Source: Pelagicoccus sp. SDUM812005
Lineage (GTDB): Bacteria > Verrucomicrobiota > Verrucomicrobiia > Opitutales > Opitutaceae
Assembly: GCF_031127875.1 (NCBI RefSeq)
Contig: NZ_JARXIA010000019.1
Span: 1 to 64,000, forward strand
Length of the DNA stretch: 64,000 bases
Direction: 5' to 3'
The notes under the pieces are model-generated. The model did no database searches and was not told the origin of the DNA. It was given only the letters and a program-made list of their open reading frames with translations. The position numbers and the translations under genes were made by a program. Shown one piece after another: positions 43,813 through 52,212 of this stretch (the first letter of the stretch is position 1; each line of letters begins with the position of its first letter).

Positions 43813-45723
43813 TTAAAGTATCTGTAGGCTTTTGCGATAGAAGTTGATGATTTCTTCGGAGTCTCCGGAGAAGAGCAGCTGTTCCTTCATCCATGCTGGC
43901 ATGCGGCCGTCGGCTACCAGTTGGCTGAATTGGTTTTCCAAGTTCTTCCAGTAGGTGTCGTGGTAGAAGACGTAGGGAACGCGGGGGCGGATGCCGAGCT
44001 TCATGTTGCAGAGCTCGATTCCGATTTCCTCCATGGTGCCGGCTCCTCCGATGTTGAAGATGCAGAAGTCAGCGACTTGGAACCACTTTTGTCGGTTGTG
44101 ACGATTGGTTTCCTGGAACGTATTGAAAAAGTTAACACCGACTTTGGGCGGTTGGGCTTCCAGCTCTAGGAAGGCGGCACCGGTGAGGCATCCGCGTTGG
44201 CGGGCTACGTCGTTGGCCAGTCCCATCACGCCTTCTCCGCCGCCGGTCAGGATGCCGACGTTGTTGCCGAAGAAGTCGGTCATGCGCACGACCAGCTCGC
44301 TGATCTTCTTTTCCTCTGCGGGATCCATGCCGAGCGCCGAGCCGTAGAAGGCGAGGATGGTGCAAGCGAGGAAGCGGTCCACGTCTTCTTCGCGGATGAA
44401 GTAACCGTGGTCGTGCTTGTAGGCGTGCACGTAGAGGTCGTCGAGCGTAAGCCAATGGACCTTAATTCCCAGCTGGTGGTAGGTTTCGAGGTGGGAATGG
44501 GCTTCGTTGGTGAGGAAGAATTCCTGCAGCGGGGTCGCTTTGCGGAAGACGATATTCTTTAGCTTGAGGCGATTGATGTTGGCGAGGATTTCGATGTGTT
44601 CGGCGAGGCTAGGGAAGTAGTCGAGCACGAGGGTATCGGCCTCTTGGTCGCCCTTGCGCAGGGCTTGGTTGACGGTGCGGAAACCGAAGTGGCCGTTGCG
44701 CGCGACGCGCTTCAGTTCCTCCTGAATCGAGTTCTCGGCTCGAATGAGGATGCTCTGGTTGTCGGTCTTGGCGCTCTGGCCTCGCAGGGAGATGTCGGTG
44801 GTTGGACGCAGGCGGTCGAACTGCTGCTTGGGCTTGGCGTCGAGCTGGCGGTAGACCTTGTCGAGATTGGAGAAGAAGACCATGCGTTGGTCGCGTTTTT
44901 CGGCGAGACGGTCCTGGTCGAAGTGTGGGGCTCGGTAGACTTCGATGGATACGACCGGGTTGATGACGGGTTGGTCGCTTCGGTTGTAGATTTCCAAGAT
45001 GATACCGGAGCCGAAGGTTTTGATGGGGTCGAGCAGGACGGCGCCGGAGTGCAGGCCGAAGTTGCCTTCGCCCCGGTTGAGCACGACGTAGTGCTCCTTC
45101 AAGTACATGGAGCAGCTAGTGAGCAGTCCGGAGTGTGGCTCGATGGAGACGACCTGCAGGTCTTCGCGCCTCTGGACCTTGTCGAGGAAGCTGCGAGGCA
45201 GGAGGCCCTTGACGAGTCGAAGGTGGTCGAGCTCGGTGACGTTCGGGGGAAGGGTGTACTGGACCTTGTGCGGGGTTAGGAAAACCCGCCCGAAACGGTC
45301 GATCGAGGTGGTATTGGGTAGCTTGATACGGTTTTCCTGCAGGGCTTGCCAAATCTCGTCGGAGGTGAGCTTCTGGCTTTCTGGCGCGTAGAAGACGCGT
45401 CCAGCGGCGATGCCGGCTTGGAGGAGCTCGCTGGCGTAGGGGGCGCAGGGGAAGTCCGTGTCGTAGACGAAGGCGCTTCCTTCTAGGATAAGACGGTCTC
45501 GATTGATGCGAGGCGGCTTGGGCGTGTAGATCTCGATGCCGATTCTGGCTAGCGAGCTACGTTCGCTGAACTGAATGCTCTCGAGTCGTTCTGAAACGAA
45601 GGCGACTTCTTCGGGGGAACGAAGTTTAAAGGTTATGGTCAGTGCAACACTGCTCTCGTCTGAGCTTTGCTTGATGGAGGTGATGAGACCGTCGTCGCTT
45701 ATCCAGAAGGATTCTTCGTTCAT
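43813..45723 (-). CDS. large LOG-family protein with dCTP-deaminase-like N-terminal segment
   Basis: A 636-residue cytosolic protein. The C-terminal 200 residues are LOG (lysine decarboxylase-like) Rossmann domain, with GGGEGVMG at 494-501 and NIGGAGTMEEIGIELCNMKLG at about 557-577, where typical LOG has PGGxGTxxE. Family members cleave nucleoside monophosphates to base and ribose-5-phosphate. The N-terminal 400 residues are not typical. At about 195-266, HSGLLTSCSMYLKEHYVVL, LLDPIKTFGSGIILEIYNRS and QPVINPVVSIEVYRA recall the dCTP deaminase/dUTPase core (pattern IDPGFxGxxTLELSN). The match was made by eye. It may act in nucleotide turnover. It is alone on the minus strand between putA and the FKBP gene. 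Confidence 0.78.
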   Translation of the reverse strand: MNEESFWISDDGLITSIKQSSDESSVALTITFKLRSPEEVAFVSERLESIQFSERSSLARIGIEIYTPKPPRINRDRLILEGSAFVYDTDFPCAPYASELLQAGIAAGRVFYAPESQKLTSDEIWQALQENRIKLPNTTSIDRFGRVFLTPHKVQYTLPPNVTELDHLRLVKGLLPRSFLDKVQRREDLQVVSIEPHSGLLTSCSMYLKEHYVVLNRGEGNFGLHSGAVLLDPIKTFGSGIILEIYNRSDQPVINPVVSIEVYRAPHFDQDRLAEKRDQRMVFFSNLDKVYRQLDAKPKQQFDRLRPTTDISLRGQSAKTDNQSILIRAENSIQEELKRVARNGHFGFRTVNQALRKGDQEADTLVLDYFPSLAEHIEILANINRLKLKNIVFRKATPLQEFFLTNEAHSHLETYHQLGIKVHWLTLDDLYVHAYKHDHGYFIREEDVDRFLACTILAFYGSALGMDPAEEKKISELVVRMTDFFGNNVGILTGGGEGVMGLANDVARQRGCLTGAAFLELEAQPPKVGVNFFNTFQETNRHNRQKWFQVADFCIFNIGGAGTMEEIGIELCNMKLGIRPRVPYVFYHDTYWKNLENQFSQLVADGRMPAWMKEQLLFSGDSEEIINFYRKSLQIL

Positions 45724-45811
45724 ATGGGAGTTGTGGTAGGGTTTGCTTGGGATTTTGGATATTTACAAGCCTAGTCAAATCGCTACGACTGGCAAGCACT
45801 GCTCCCACCTC

Positions 45812-45831
45812 ATTCTCGGATCAGCGAGAAT
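45812..45831. promoter_or_regulatory. inverted repeat upstream of the FKBP gene
   Basis: ATTCTCG (45812-45818) and CGAGAAT (45825-45831) form a perfect 7-bp inverted repeat with a GATCAG centre. It ends 24 bases before the FKBP start in a divergent spacer. It could be an operator or a leader hairpin. Confidence 0.4.
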
Positions 45832-45855
45832 TAATGTATTGATGACTAATATCTT

Positions 45856-46632
45856 ATGAAAAAGTTTCTAGCGACAGCCACCTTTTGCGCCTTCTCGATG
45901 CCCGTCTGGGGACAGCTGGCAGATATGATTGAAATGCCTGTGGCCGAAGACGCTGAGCCTCACTATTCCGAGGAGGAGCTGCTGCGCTCGTGGGGCTGGC
46001 TGCTGGCCGAGCGCTTTACTCTGAGGGATCTCGATATTTCGCCGCAGGAGCTGGATTGGATCGCTGCCGGGATGATGAGCCAGGTGCTGGGCGAGGAGGC
46101 TCCTACCGACTTGAACCAGTCGCAGCTCGCCTTGCAGGATTATTTTTCGCAGCGGGAGCTGATGATCCAGGAGCGAAAGCTGAAGGAAAACCGCCGCCAG
46201 GGAGAGGAGTTCTTCGACTCCTTGTTCGGGCGCCCGGGCATGCTTTCATTGGGCACTGGCCTGTTCTACGAGATCAAGGAGCCTGGCAACGACGTGCGTC
46301 CTACCGCCTCGGATACAGTGGTGGTGCACTACGAAGGCCGTTTCCTGGACAATACGGTTTTCGATACGACCGCTGGCGGCACACCGATCGCCTTCAAGCT
46401 CAACGAAGTGATTCCTGCTTGGACCCAAGGGATTCCGTTGATCGGAGAAGGCGGAAAGATAAAGCTCTACGTGCCGTCCAAGCTTGGATACGGCGATGAG
46501 GGCCGTCCTGGCATCCCGCCAGCGTCGACTTTGATTTTCGAAGTTCAGCTCATCAAGGTTGGTCTTCCGGAAGGCGTAAGCGATCCGTCGGCTGCGCCTG
46601 CCCAGCCGGATACGGCGGCTCCAGCCCAATAG
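45856..46632 (+). CDS. secreted FKBP-type peptidyl-prolyl isomerase
   Basis: A 258-residue periplasmic or secreted foldase. A signal peptide (about 1-19) is followed by a helical N-terminal dimerisation-type region of about 110 residues, as in FkpA and Mip. The FKBP domain follows: TVVVHYEGRFLDNTVFDTT, VIPAWTQGIPLIGEGGKIKL, and GYGDEGRPGIPPASTLIFEV. A short proline-alanine tail ends the protein. It is the first gene of a three-gene unit with GT4 and the lipid kinase. Confidence 0.94.
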   Translation: MKKFLATATFCAFSMPVWGQLADMIEMPVAEDAEPHYSEEELLRSWGWLLAERFTLRDLDISPQELDWIAAGMMSQVLGEEAPTDLNQSQLALQDYFSQRELMIQERKLKENRRQGEEFFDSLFGRPGMLSLGTGLFYEIKEPGNDVRPTASDTVVVHYEGRFLDNTVFDTTAGGTPIAFKLNEVIPAWTQGIPLIGEGGKIKLYVPSKLGYGDEGRPGIPPASTLIFEVQLIKVGLPEGVSDPSAAPAQPDTAAPAQ

Positions 46633-46672
46633 TCGGCTTGCATTGGCGGAGCTCTTGGTTGATTAGGAATCA

Positions 46673-47821
46673 ATGAAGCTCGCTCTGGTCACGGAAACCT
46701 TTCCTCCCGAAGTTAATGGCGTATCCATGACTTTGGGACGTTTGTGTGACGGACTCGTGCAACGCGGCTGGGATCTGCTGGTCGTGCGGCCCGTTCAGGA
46801 GCATGAGGAAGTGGACGATGTTCCGCAGTCGAAACCGTTCGAGGAGTTTATCGTAGCGGGCGTGCCTTTGCCGGGCTATTCGAGCTTGCGCATGGGCGAG
46901 CCGGCAGGATTCAGCCTGCATCGAATCTGGAAGGAAAAGCGTCCGGATGTGGTTCACATCGCGACCGAAGGTCCGCTGGGCGTTGCGGCTTTGATTGCGG
47001 CCAAGCTGCTCGAGATTCCGGTCGCCTCTACCTTCCACACGAACTTCGACCAGTATAGCGACCACTACAGCGTCGGCGGGGCGCAGCGTGCGATGTCCGC
47101 CTATTTGCGCATGGTGCACAACTATTGCGGCTGCACCCTTGCTCCCACGCGGCAGATGGCTGAAGCCCTCGCGAGCGAAGGCTATCGCAACACGGGCGTG
47201 CTTTCGCGCGGTGTCGATACGGAGCACTTTTCGCCCGAGAAGCGCGACGAGTCCTTGCGGCGCGCTTGGGGAATCCAGGATGGGGGAAGAGCGATCGTCT
47301 ACGTGGGGCGGGTCGCCAAGGAGAAGAACATCGACCTCGTGGTGCGAGCGTACCAGGCAATCTTGAAAGAGCGGCCGAAGGATCGGCTGATTTTGGTCGG
47401 CGGAGGGCCGGAGCTGGAGCGTTTGCAGCGTAAGTATCCAGATATCCGCTACGCAGGAATGCAGAAGGGCGAGGCGCTGGCGCGGCACTACGCGTCCGGT
47501 GACATTTTCCTGTTTGCCAGCGTGACCGAAACCTTTGGCAACGTGGTAACGGAGGCGATGGCTTCGGGCCTGGCGGTTTGCACTTACGATTACGCGGCCG
47601 GACGCGAGTACGTGCGCCCAGGCGAAAATGGATTTCTGGCGGATTTCGGGGACGAGCAAGCCTTCGTGTCCCAGGCGGTTTCGTTGAGCTCGCTCGGCGA
47701 CGAGGAGCTGGATCGGATCCGCCGGGCAGCCCGGAAGACCGCGGAGGGGATCAGTTGGGATTCCGTTGTGGAGAGCTTCCAAACCTCTTTGCGCGCACTT
47801 GTTGATCGCAATAGCAGCTAG
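46673..47821 (+). CDS. GT4-family glycosyltransferase
   Basis: A 382-residue GT-B retaining glycosyltransferase. The start MKLALVTETFPPEVNGVSMT and the pair STFHTNFDQYSDHYS and TRQMAEALASEG are typical of MgtA/PimB-like mannosyl- and glucosyltransferases acting on lipid acceptors. The C-terminal half has YVGRVAKEKNIDLVVRA and the E-x7-E block SVTETFGNVVTEAMASG. It stands just before a diacylglycerol-kinase-type gene, so glycolipid synthesis at the membrane is plausible. Confidence 0.9.
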   Translation: MKLALVTETFPPEVNGVSMTLGRLCDGLVQRGWDLLVVRPVQEHEEVDDVPQSKPFEEFIVAGVPLPGYSSLRMGEPAGFSLHRIWKEKRPDVVHIATEGPLGVAALIAAKLLEIPVASTFHTNFDQYSDHYSVGGAQRAMSAYLRMVHNYCGCTLAPTRQMAEALASEGYRNTGVLSRGVDTEHFSPEKRDESLRRAWGIQDGGRAIVYVGRVAKEKNIDLVVRAYQAILKERPKDRLILVGGGPELERLQRKYPDIRYAGMQKGEALARHYASGDIFLFASVTETFGNVVTEAMASGLAVCTYDYAAGREYVRPGENGFLADFGDEQAFVSQAVSLSSLGDEELDRIRRAARKTAEGISWDSVVESFQTSLRALVDRNSS

Positions 47822-47864
47822 GTGGTTGCTTTTTTGCGATCATGCGTGTTGAGGATTGGGGTAA

Positions 47865-48749
47865 ATGACAACGGAACTGGCATTTATCGTTAACCCGATA
47901 TCAGGAAAGCGCCTCAAAGGGCCGGAGCGAATCGCTCGGGTGCAAGCTTTCGTTGAGAGCCAAGGTTTGAATGCCGTTGTCTGGCCAACCTTGAAAGCGG
48001 GACACGCTCCCGAGCTGGCCCGAAAGGCGCTCGACCAGGGGGTGAAGCGCTTGATCGCTGTCGGCGGCGACGGCACGATCAACGAAGTGGGGCGCGTGAT
48101 CGTTGGCTCGAGCTGCGAGTTTGGCCTCGTTCCCATGGGATCGGGCAATGGGCTGGCTCGCCACATCGGCATACCGCTGGGGTTCGAGCGGGCCTTGAAG
48201 CTGGCGGCGACCGGCTGCGCGATCAAAGTGGATACGGGTGAAGCCGACGGACGTCCCTTTTTCAATGTGATGGGCATCGGTTTCGACGCGGAAGTCGGCC
48301 GGCGCTTTAACCAAACCAAAGGACGCGGGTTGCTCAACTACATGCGGGAAGGCTGGAAGGCGTTCCGCGGATACCGCTCCCTGTATTGCGATATCGAAAC
48401 CAGTTCCGGCTCGAAGTCCTTGAGCGCTTACATCGTGGCAGTGGCGAATTCCTCCCAGTACGGCAGCAACGCTTTTATCGCTCCCGATGCGTCTATGACT
48501 GATGGGAAGCTTAACTTGGTAGCGATTTCGGAGCCCAATTTCCTGAGCTTTTTCATCCTTATTTGGCGGATGTTTCGTAAAAAGCTCTATCATAGCCCGC
48601 GCGTCACGCCCATCTGCGCTGAGAGTTTTACCCTGCACATGAAGAGCGGCGGTTTTTTTCATGTAGATGGCGAAATCTTCAAATGCGGTAAAAATCTTAC
48701 CGTTAAAGCTTGCCCTAAATCGCTGCGTATCGTGGCCATGGCGTGCTAG
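47865..48749 (+). CDS. diacylglycerol/lipid kinase (DAGK catalytic domain, YegS-like)
   Basis: A 294-residue soluble lipid kinase. The ATP-binding block is FIVNPISGKR and the signature is AVGGDGTINEVGRVIVGS. GLVPMGSGNGLARHIGIPL follows, then FNVMGIGFDAEVGRRFNQTK. The C-terminal YVDGE-like block reads FFHVDGEIFKCG. It may phosphorylate diacylglycerol, sphingoid base or another lipid. It is 43 bases after the GT4 gene. Confidence 0.92.
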   Translation: MTTELAFIVNPISGKRLKGPERIARVQAFVESQGLNAVVWPTLKAGHAPELARKALDQGVKRLIAVGGDGTINEVGRVIVGSSCEFGLVPMGSGNGLARHIGIPLGFERALKLAATGCAIKVDTGEADGRPFFNVMGIGFDAEVGRRFNQTKGRGLLNYMREGWKAFRGYRSLYCDIETSSGSKSLSAYIVAVANSSQYGSNAFIAPDASMTDGKLNLVAISEPNFLSFFILIWRMFRKKLYHSPRVTPICAESFTLHMKSGGFFHVDGEIFKCGKNLTVKACPKSLRIVAMAC

Positions 48750-48905
48750 CTTGAGGAGGCTTTTTAGGCTTAGAAAAACGCCGCCAAGAGCACCGAATTT
48801 GCCCTAAATTGCGCTCAAATTCATTGTGAATAACTTGGTAGCAACTGCTGCAGATGCATGATCTGAGCAGATTTAGCGGCTTGGAGCGCTTCGAGCTTTT
48901 TACAT

Positions 48906-48930
48906 GAGCCGCGAGAAGGCTCGATTTTTT
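48906..48930 (+). terminator. terminator-like hairpin 157 bases after the lipid kinase gene
   Basis: GAGCC (48906-48910) and GGCTC (48918-48922) form a 5-bp stem with a 7-base loop, followed by GATTTTTT. It could end the FKBP-GT4-kinase transcript or a small RNA encoded between 48750 and 48930. Confidence 0.6.
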
Positions 48931-49293
48931 CGTTGAACCGGCCTCGAAAGAAATCCAAGGGCCGATTTTCGTCTTTGCTTCGCTTGTCGCGGATTTGGCG
49001 CAAGGTGTCGGTTGCGCGCCGTCGCCGGTCCTTTGTTGTGAAGTCTTAAGTAAGAATCACAAGTTGTTGATAGAGAATATGTAGCGAACAGATTTTTTGG
49101 CGGGTTCTCAGGGCGGTTGTCCTGCGATTCGTGGAAGCGGCTGAGTCGGCGCAGAGCGGCCTGCGGGGACGTTTCCGTATCGTGACGGGGCTCCGGGGCG
49201 ACCGAGCGATTCAGGGGCAAATGCGGGGCTGGCACGTAGCTTGGAAATCAGGGAGAATTCCCTAGTTTTTTTGAACGCGAAGCAAAATTCTTA

Positions 49294-49322
49294 TTTTCGA
49301 AAACAAGTTGTGAAGAAACTTG
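49294..49322. promoter_or_regulatory. palindrome and inverted repeat upstream of panE
   Basis: TTTTCGAAAA (49294-49303) is a perfect palindrome. CAAGTT (49304-49309) and AACTTG (49317-49322) follow at once as an inverted repeat with a 7-base spacer. Both lie about 90-118 bases before the panE start in AT-rich sequence. They may be operator sites. Confidence 0.35.
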
Positions 49323-49411
49323 GGAGTTAACCCTGTTGTAACGTTTCGGGGAATCTCACTAGCTTGCTGTCTTGCTTCCATGAAAACGCGGTTTTATTGC
49401 TCCAGCAGACT

Positions 49412-50317
49412 ATGAAAATCGCGATTGTTGGGCCAGGAGCCATCGGACTTTACTATGGAGCTTTGCTGCAGCGCAGCGGGCAGGAAGTAGCTTTTCTTAT
49501 GCGAAGCGATTTGGCAGTTGCGAAGGAGAAGGGCGTCAAAGTTGTAAAAAAGGACGAAACCTTTGTTTTGGACACCGTGGCCGCTTTTGGCGATGCGGCG
49601 GAGATCGGGATTTGCGATTTGGTGGTGGTGGCCATGAAGGCGACTGGCAACGACGGGCTGGCCAAGATTTTGCCGCCGTTGGTGGGCGAGGGTACGAAGT
49701 TGCTCACCTTGCAGAACGGCTTGGGGAACGACCGTCTGCTGGCCGAGCTTTTTCCGGAAAACACGGTATTGGGCGGCTTGTGTTTCGTTTGCTTGAATCG
49801 TACCGCGCCGGCGGTGGTCGAAAACTACATGGCCGGATCGGTCAGCATCGGCCCGCGAGTGGAAGGCGATTTGGCAGCTGCTCGGGAAATTGCGGACCTT
49901 TTTGCGGCAGCCGGCTTGAAAACCCGTTGCGAACCGAAGCTACGCGAGGTGCAGTGGAAGAAGCTGGTTTGGAACGTGCCGTTCAATGGGCTGGCGATCG
50001 CGGCAGGTGGGGTTACGACGGATATGATCGTGGAGAACGAGGCGCTTTGCGCGGAGGCGCGGGCGCTGATGGCGGAAATCTTGGCGGCGGCGCAGCGCTT
50101 TGGCTACGACTTTGGGGATGGATTTGCCGATTACCAAATCGAGATCACGCGCCCGATGGGACCTTACCGTCCCTCGAGCATGATCGATTTCGTGGAAGAT
50201 CGATCCGTAGAGTTGGAGGCGATCTGGGGCGAGCCCTTGCGCCAGGCCAAGGAGGCGGGCCTTGCGATGCCGAAGTTGGAGTTGCTCTACGCCTTGCTCA
50301 AGCGGCTTTGCCGTTGA
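49412..50317 (+). CDS. panE: 2-dehydropantoate 2-reductase
   Basis: Reduces ketopantoate to pantoate with NADPH, for pantothenate and coenzyme A synthesis. The N-terminal dinucleotide motif is IVGPGAIGLYYGALL. The catalytic Lys and Asn lie in EVQWKKLVWNVPFNGLAI, and RPSSMIDFVEDRSVELEAIWGEPL is a family block. Start is the ATG at 49412, which gives 301 residues and starts at the first strand. The upstream in-frame ATG at 49364 adds 16 non-family residues. Confidence 0.94.
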   Translation: MKIAIVGPGAIGLYYGALLQRSGQEVAFLMRSDLAVAKEKGVKVVKKDETFVLDTVAAFGDAAEIGICDLVVVAMKATGNDGLAKILPPLVGEGTKLLTLQNGLGNDRLLAELFPENTVLGGLCFVCLNRTAPAVVENYMAGSVSIGPRVEGDLAAAREIADLFAAAGLKTRCEPKLREVQWKKLVWNVPFNGLAIAAGGVTTDMIVENEALCAEARALMAEILAAAQRFGYDFGDGFADYQIEITRPMGPYRPSSMIDFVEDRSVELEAIWGEPLRQAKEAGLAMPKLELLYALLKRLCR

Positions 50318-50399
50318 GCTGGCGCGATCGATGAGATGCCGCGAAGTCGGGGCTCTTTTGGCGCCCGCTCCGATGCGTCCCGCCTGATAGGATGCCTGT

Positions 50400-51962
50400 C
50401 TAGGCTTCCAGTGGCTTGTCGTGCTTGAGCAGTTCGCGGATTTCCGGGATGTCGCGAATGACTTGCGAGGGCATGGGGCCGACGCCGACGTAGCGCAGGT
50501 TAGGCAATTCGCTTGGCCATTCGGCGCCGTGGTAGGCTGAGTCGAGCAGCGAGCGCATCATGCCGGCGATGTAGGCCTTAGCTTCAGCGGGGAGCTCGTC
50601 GAACTTGCGGCACTGGGAAATGTCCTGCGTCCAGCCGGCGTATTCCTGGTAGATGGGCTTGAGCGTCTTGCGAAGCGCTTCGGTGCGTGGAACGCGATAG
50701 AGGCGGTTGCCTTCTGTATCCTCGTAGGCGATACAAATCTTGAGGTTGCCCTTCCAGTCGCCGGAATGCGTGAGGGCGTCGATCTTGTTGATCATGAGAT
50801 CGTCGAATCCGCCATAGCGAAGCGTGTCGCCCTTTTCCACCGCGTCGTACCAACCGACCATGCGCTGGCGTCCGGTGGATACGCCGAATTCCAACTTGCG
50901 AAGGATCTTGAAGAGCGGGTGTTCGGGGTCCTCTTGCGTAATGAAAACGTGGGTACCGACCTTGGTGTCGTAGGCCTTGGCCACGCCGAAGACGTGGAGA
51001 GGTTGCACGGGCTGGCAGGCGGAGTTGAAGAACTCGGGAGCGTAAGTGTGGGAGGCGGATACGTTTGGCGAGAAGCCTTGGCGCTTGTCGAGCCAGTAGG
51101 CTTGGCCGTATTCGCCGATCACGTAGCGGTCGGCGCTTTGGGCGCCGCGAACGAGCTCGCGCACGTCGACGACCTTGTCGGCGAGGTTCTGAGCGGTGTC
51201 CCAATAGATTTCGACGATCTTCTCGACGTCGAGGGTGAAGGGCTCTTCGCCCTTGAAGATGGTGAAGTCGAATTCGTTTTCGTCGAAGATGCCGAGCTTG
51301 ATGGCTTCTTCGTTGGCCCGCGTTTCGCCTTCGGTCAGGGTGTCGAAGAAGCTGTCCCACGCTTCGGGAGTGACCTGGCAAACGTGCTGGATGACCCGGC
51401 AGGCGCGATCGGCGCGGTTGGCGACCTTCTTCGCGTAGAGCTCCTGGTCGGCTAGGAAATCCGAGTAGACGATTTGGAATTGGCCGACTTCGTCGAGGTA
51501 GGCAGGCGTAATGCCGCGGCCGGTGCTGCCGCGCGGCTCTTCATTGATGATATTGACGCGGTACCATTCCCAAGCGAGGTCGAGCAGGCGGTGGATGACG
51601 TCGGAGACCATGCAACGCTCGTCGATGGCTAGGCGTTCGGTGACGCGGTAGCCCTTGTGGTCGACGGGGAGGAGTTCCCACATGAACTTGCGGGGATCGG
51701 CGACGACGCCGGCGCCGATGGCGAGGGTGTCGACGGATTGGTCGACGACTCCGGCAGGGAGGAGGTTGAGCTTAAGCCCGCCGGCGGTGTGTCCGGAGTT
51801 GGCGCCTCCGTTGACCTTGAGGACGACCTGCACGGGATTTTCCACGCCAGTCTTTTCACGAAGCTCCTCGACGACTTCGGAGATGAGGCGTCCTTTACCT
51901 TCGTCTCCCATGCTGATGCCGCAGTCGGCTATGAATTTGCTTTTGTACTCTGTGAGGGCCAT
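50400..51962 (-). CDS. purA: adenylosuccinate synthetase, long divergent form
   Basis: Joins aspartate to IMP with GTP, first step from IMP to AMP. The GTP loop reads [11 protein letters not shown] where most have QWGDEGKGK. The catalytic His lies in [41 protein letters not shown] and NKIDALT are further blocks. The length of 520 residues is about 90 above the usual 430. The extra length is spread through the middle, including [20 protein letters not shown]. Start is ATG 51962; the upstream frame extension is not family-like. Substrate variation cannot be excluded. Confidence 0.85.
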   Translation of the reverse strand: MALTEYKSKFIADCGISMGDEGKGRLISEVVEELREKTGVENPVQVVLKVNGGANSGHTAGGLKLNLLPAGVVDQSVDTLAIGAGVVADPRKFMWELLPVDHKGYRVTERLAIDERCMVSDVIHRLLDLAWEWYRVNIINEEPRGSTGRGITPAYLDEVGQFQIVYSDFLADQELYAKKVANRADRACRVIQHVCQVTPEAWDSFFDTLTEGETRANEEAIKLGIFDENEFDFTIFKGEEPFTLDVEKIVEIYWDTAQNLADKVVDVRELVRGAQSADRYVIGEYGQAYWLDKRQGFSPNVSASHTYAPEFFNSACQPVQPLHVFGVAKAYDTKVGTHVFITQEDPEHPLFKILRKLEFGVSTGRQRMVGWYDAVEKGDTLRYGGFDDLMINKIDALTHSGDWKGNLKICIAYEDTEGNRLYRVPRTEALRKTLKPIYQEYAGWTQDISQCRKFDELPAEAKAYIAGMMRSLLDSAYHGAEWPSELPNLRYVGVGPMPSQVIRDIPEIRELLKHDKPLEA

Positions 51963-52212
51963 GTCTGTGTCTGCTTCGGCGGTTACGACCAAAGCCGCGA
52001 GAAAATGCACAGCTTGACGCCAGAGATCGAGCAAAACTTGCTGCGAACTTCCAATCGCTCCCCGCGAGGCCCCGTCTGCGCGCGAAAAACGTATCAACGT
52101 TGATGAACTTTTTGCGCGACGGGGCGCGGGAGTCGGGAGGAATTTGCGGTAAATGAATTGTGAAATCGGGGGGTGGGGCATGTGGGGTGCTCTGGGGTAC
52201 GCGCACGACTTG

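Larger units (their letters stand above)
48750..49411. other. non-coding stretch between the lipid kinase gene and panE
   Basis: About 660 bases with no convincing gene. Short open frames on the minus strand have poor amino-acid composition. The first 180 bases end in a terminator-like hairpin, so they may hold an untranslated tail or a small RNA. The last 150 bases are AT-rich with two inverted repeats and probably hold the panE promoter. Confidence 0.5.

Noticed and set aside
48900-49235. 111-residue minus-strand open frame in the non-coding stretch before panE
   Set aside because: Arg/Pro/Ser-rich composition, no ribosome site and no domain.
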